Part shown: in pieces, positions 62,930 through 64,000 of the stretch
Position numbering within the stretch: position 1 is the stretch's first letter
How the letters are laid out: the number at the start of each line of letters is the position of its first letter
Origin: Pantoea sp. 18069
GTDB lineage: Bacteria > Pseudomonadota > Gammaproteobacteria > Burkholderiales > Burkholderiaceae_C
DNA length: 64,000 bases
Reading direction: 5' to 3'
Assembly: GCF_902706035.1 (NCBI RefSeq)
Contig: NZ_CACSJA010000002.1
Location: 124,001 to 188,000, forward strand
Translations under genes and position numbers: made by a program
The notes under the pieces: generated by a model
What the model was told of the DNA's origin: nothing
Seen by the model: only the letters and a program-made list of their open reading frames with translations
The model's database searches: none

Positions 62930-64000
62930 ATGCCCACTGAACCGACCGCGCCGCTGCGCATCCTCTCCGTCATTCCGCCGATGACGCAGCTCAACACGCC
63001 CTACCCGTCGACGGCCTACCTCACGGGCTTTCTGCGTTCGCGCGGCATTTCGGCCGTGCAGGAAGACCTGGCACTGGCGCTGGTGCTGCGCCTGCTGTCG
63101 CCGGCCGGCCTGCAGCAGGTCATCGACCTGGTCGAGGCCCAGCACGCGGAAAATCCCGAGCGGCCGTTCAGCCCGGCCGTGCAGTCCTTCATGGGCCAGC
63201 GCGACCGCTATCTGGCCACCATCGCGCGCGTGATCACCTTCCTGCAAGGCCGCGACAGCACCTTGTCGCACCGCATCGTGAGCCGCCAGTACCTGCCCGA
63301 AGGCCCGCGCTTCGACGCGCTCGAAGGCTATATCGATGACGGCAGCGGCGACCCGTTGGGCTGGGCCTTCGGCGCGCTGGGCCAGCACGACCGCGCCAAG
63401 CACCTGGCGACGCTCTACCTCAACGATGTCGCCGACGTGCTGCGCGACGCGGCCGACGCGCGCTTTGAATTCGTGCGCTACGCCGAGTCGCTGGCCGGCA
63501 GCCAGGCGAGCTTCGAGCCGCTGGCGCAGGCACTGGCCGCGCCGATGACGCTGGTCGACGAGGCCCTGCACCAGCTCACGCTGGAGATGCTCGAACGCCA
63601 CCGGCCCGGCGTGGTGCTGCTGTCCGTGCCGTTTCCGGGCTCGGTCTACGCGGCGTTTCGCATCGCCCAGACCATCAAGGCGCATGCACCAGGTACCCGC
63701 CTGGTGCTCGGCGGCGGCTTTGTCAACACCGAGCTGCGCGAACTCACCGAGCCGCGCGTGTTCGACTACTTCGACTTCGTCACGCTGGACGCGGGCGAGC
63801 GCCCGCTGCTGGCGCTGCTCGAGCACCTGCAGGGCCAGCGCGGCGCCTCGCGCCTGGTGCGCACCTACCTGCGCGACGCGCAAGGCGTGGTGCGCTACAC
63901 CAACATGATGGAGGCCGACGTGGCGTTTGCCGAAGTCGGCACGCCCACCTGGGACGGCCTGCCACTGCACCACTACCTGTCGCTGCTCGACATGCTCAAC
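62930..64000 (+). CDS. B12-binding-domain radical SAM-type protein, N-terminal part, runs off window
   Basis: An open frame of 357 codons without a stop to the end of the window. It begins MPTEPTAPLRILSVIPPMTQ, has PYPSTAYLTGFLRSRG, then about 170 helical residues, and the PGVVLLSVPFPGSVYAAFRIAQTIKAHAP and LVLGGGFVNTELREL segments typical of the cobalamin-binding domain in B12-dependent radical SAM enzymes. The CxxxCxxC cluster motif would lie beyond the window, so the radical SAM part is inferred from the family. The ATG at 62930 is the first good start; no strong ribosome-binding site is seen. The substrate is unknown. Confidence 0.7.
   Translation, partial: MPTEPTAPLRILSVIPPMTQLNTPYPSTAYLTGFLRSRGISAVQEDLALALVLRLLSPAGLQQVIDLVEAQHAENPERPFSPAVQSFMGQRDRYLATIARVITFLQGRDSTLSHRIVSRQYLPEGPRFDALEGYIDDGSGDPLGWAFGALGQHDRAKHLATLYLNDVADVLRDAADARFEFVRYAESLAGSQASFEPLAQALAAPMTLVDEALHQLTLEMLERHRPGVVLLSVPFPGSVYAAFRIAQTIKAHAPGTRLVLGGGFVNTELRELTEPRVFDYFDFVTLDAGERPLLALLEHLQGQRGASRLVRTYLRDAQGVVRYTNMMEADVAFAEVGTPTWDGLPLHHYLSLLDMLN

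Overview
The window is about 64 kb of GC-rich bacterial chromosome (long stretches above 65% GC). It looks like a Burkholderiales genome, most probably a Comamonadaceae member (Acidovorax/Comamonas/Delftia-like). The evidence is the combination of five Bug-type periplasmic binding proteins, a DUF4148 protein, a CaiB/glutaryl-CoA dehydrogenase pair, a CsgG/DUF4810/DUF799 lipoprotein trio and short CCGTTC...GAACGG dispersed repeats. No rRNA, tRNA, CRISPR array, insertion sequence or prophage was seen. All gene names rest on reading the translated sequences; no database search was run.

Layout. 1-2147: end of a siderophore locus (siderophore-interacting reductase, EntS-like exporter). 2159-6522: a three-gene minus-strand operon (acyl-CoA ligase, nitronate monooxygenase-like enzyme, Bug protein) opposite a TetR regulator. 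6541-9648: a class V aminotransferase-fold enzyme, then a CsgG-like/DUF4810/DUF799 envelope lipoprotein operon behind an AT-rich stem-loop. 9668-11725: BCCT transporter. 11766-18610: type IV pilus minor pilin operon fimT-pilV-pilW-pilX-pilY1-pilE. 18752-23423: livKHMGF branched-chain amino acid/amide ABC transporter. 23782-27734: a FAN1-like VRR-NUC nuclease translationally coupled to an XPD/DinG-type Fe-S helicase that carries its own N-terminal nuclease-like motif, preceded by a LexA box. 27744-32186: an iron cell-surface signalling unit (FecI, FecR, STN-TonB receptor) with a decapitated PepSY gene at its 3' end.

32298-36883: probable sugar-acid catabolism (2,5-dioxovalerate dehydrogenase-like ALDH, Bug, DHDPS-family dehydratase, LysR). 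36892-41319: lower catechol ortho-cleavage branch (catB, catC, Bug, enol-lactonase, divergent LysR) without catA. 41463-45291: glutarate catabolism (glutaryl-CoA dehydrogenase, CaiB-type CoA transferase, Bug protein), closed by a strong bidirectional terminator. 45379-48057: DUF4148 protein divergent from a CusRS/CopRS-like two-component system. 48054-53456: a six-gene operon bioM-bioN-bioY, an AMP ligase, a thiolase and a nitroreductase. 53897-56002: panBCD. 56370-58016: long/medium-chain acyl-CoA synthetase. 58249-62748: a Bug protein translationally coupled to aconitase-family large and small subunits, an isocitrate lyase/PEP mutase-family lyase and a GntR/UTRA regulator. This last set resembles the dimethylmalate dehydratase/lyase module of nicotinate fermentation. 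62930 to the end: the start of a B12-binding-type protein that runs off the window.

Much of the window is organised as catabolic cassettes, each pairing a Bug binding protein with a short enzymatic pathway and usually a local regulator. The items most worth following are the SOS-box nuclease/helicase pair, the Bug-LeuCD-like-lyase cassette, and the thiolase/ligase genes embedded in the biotin uptake operon.
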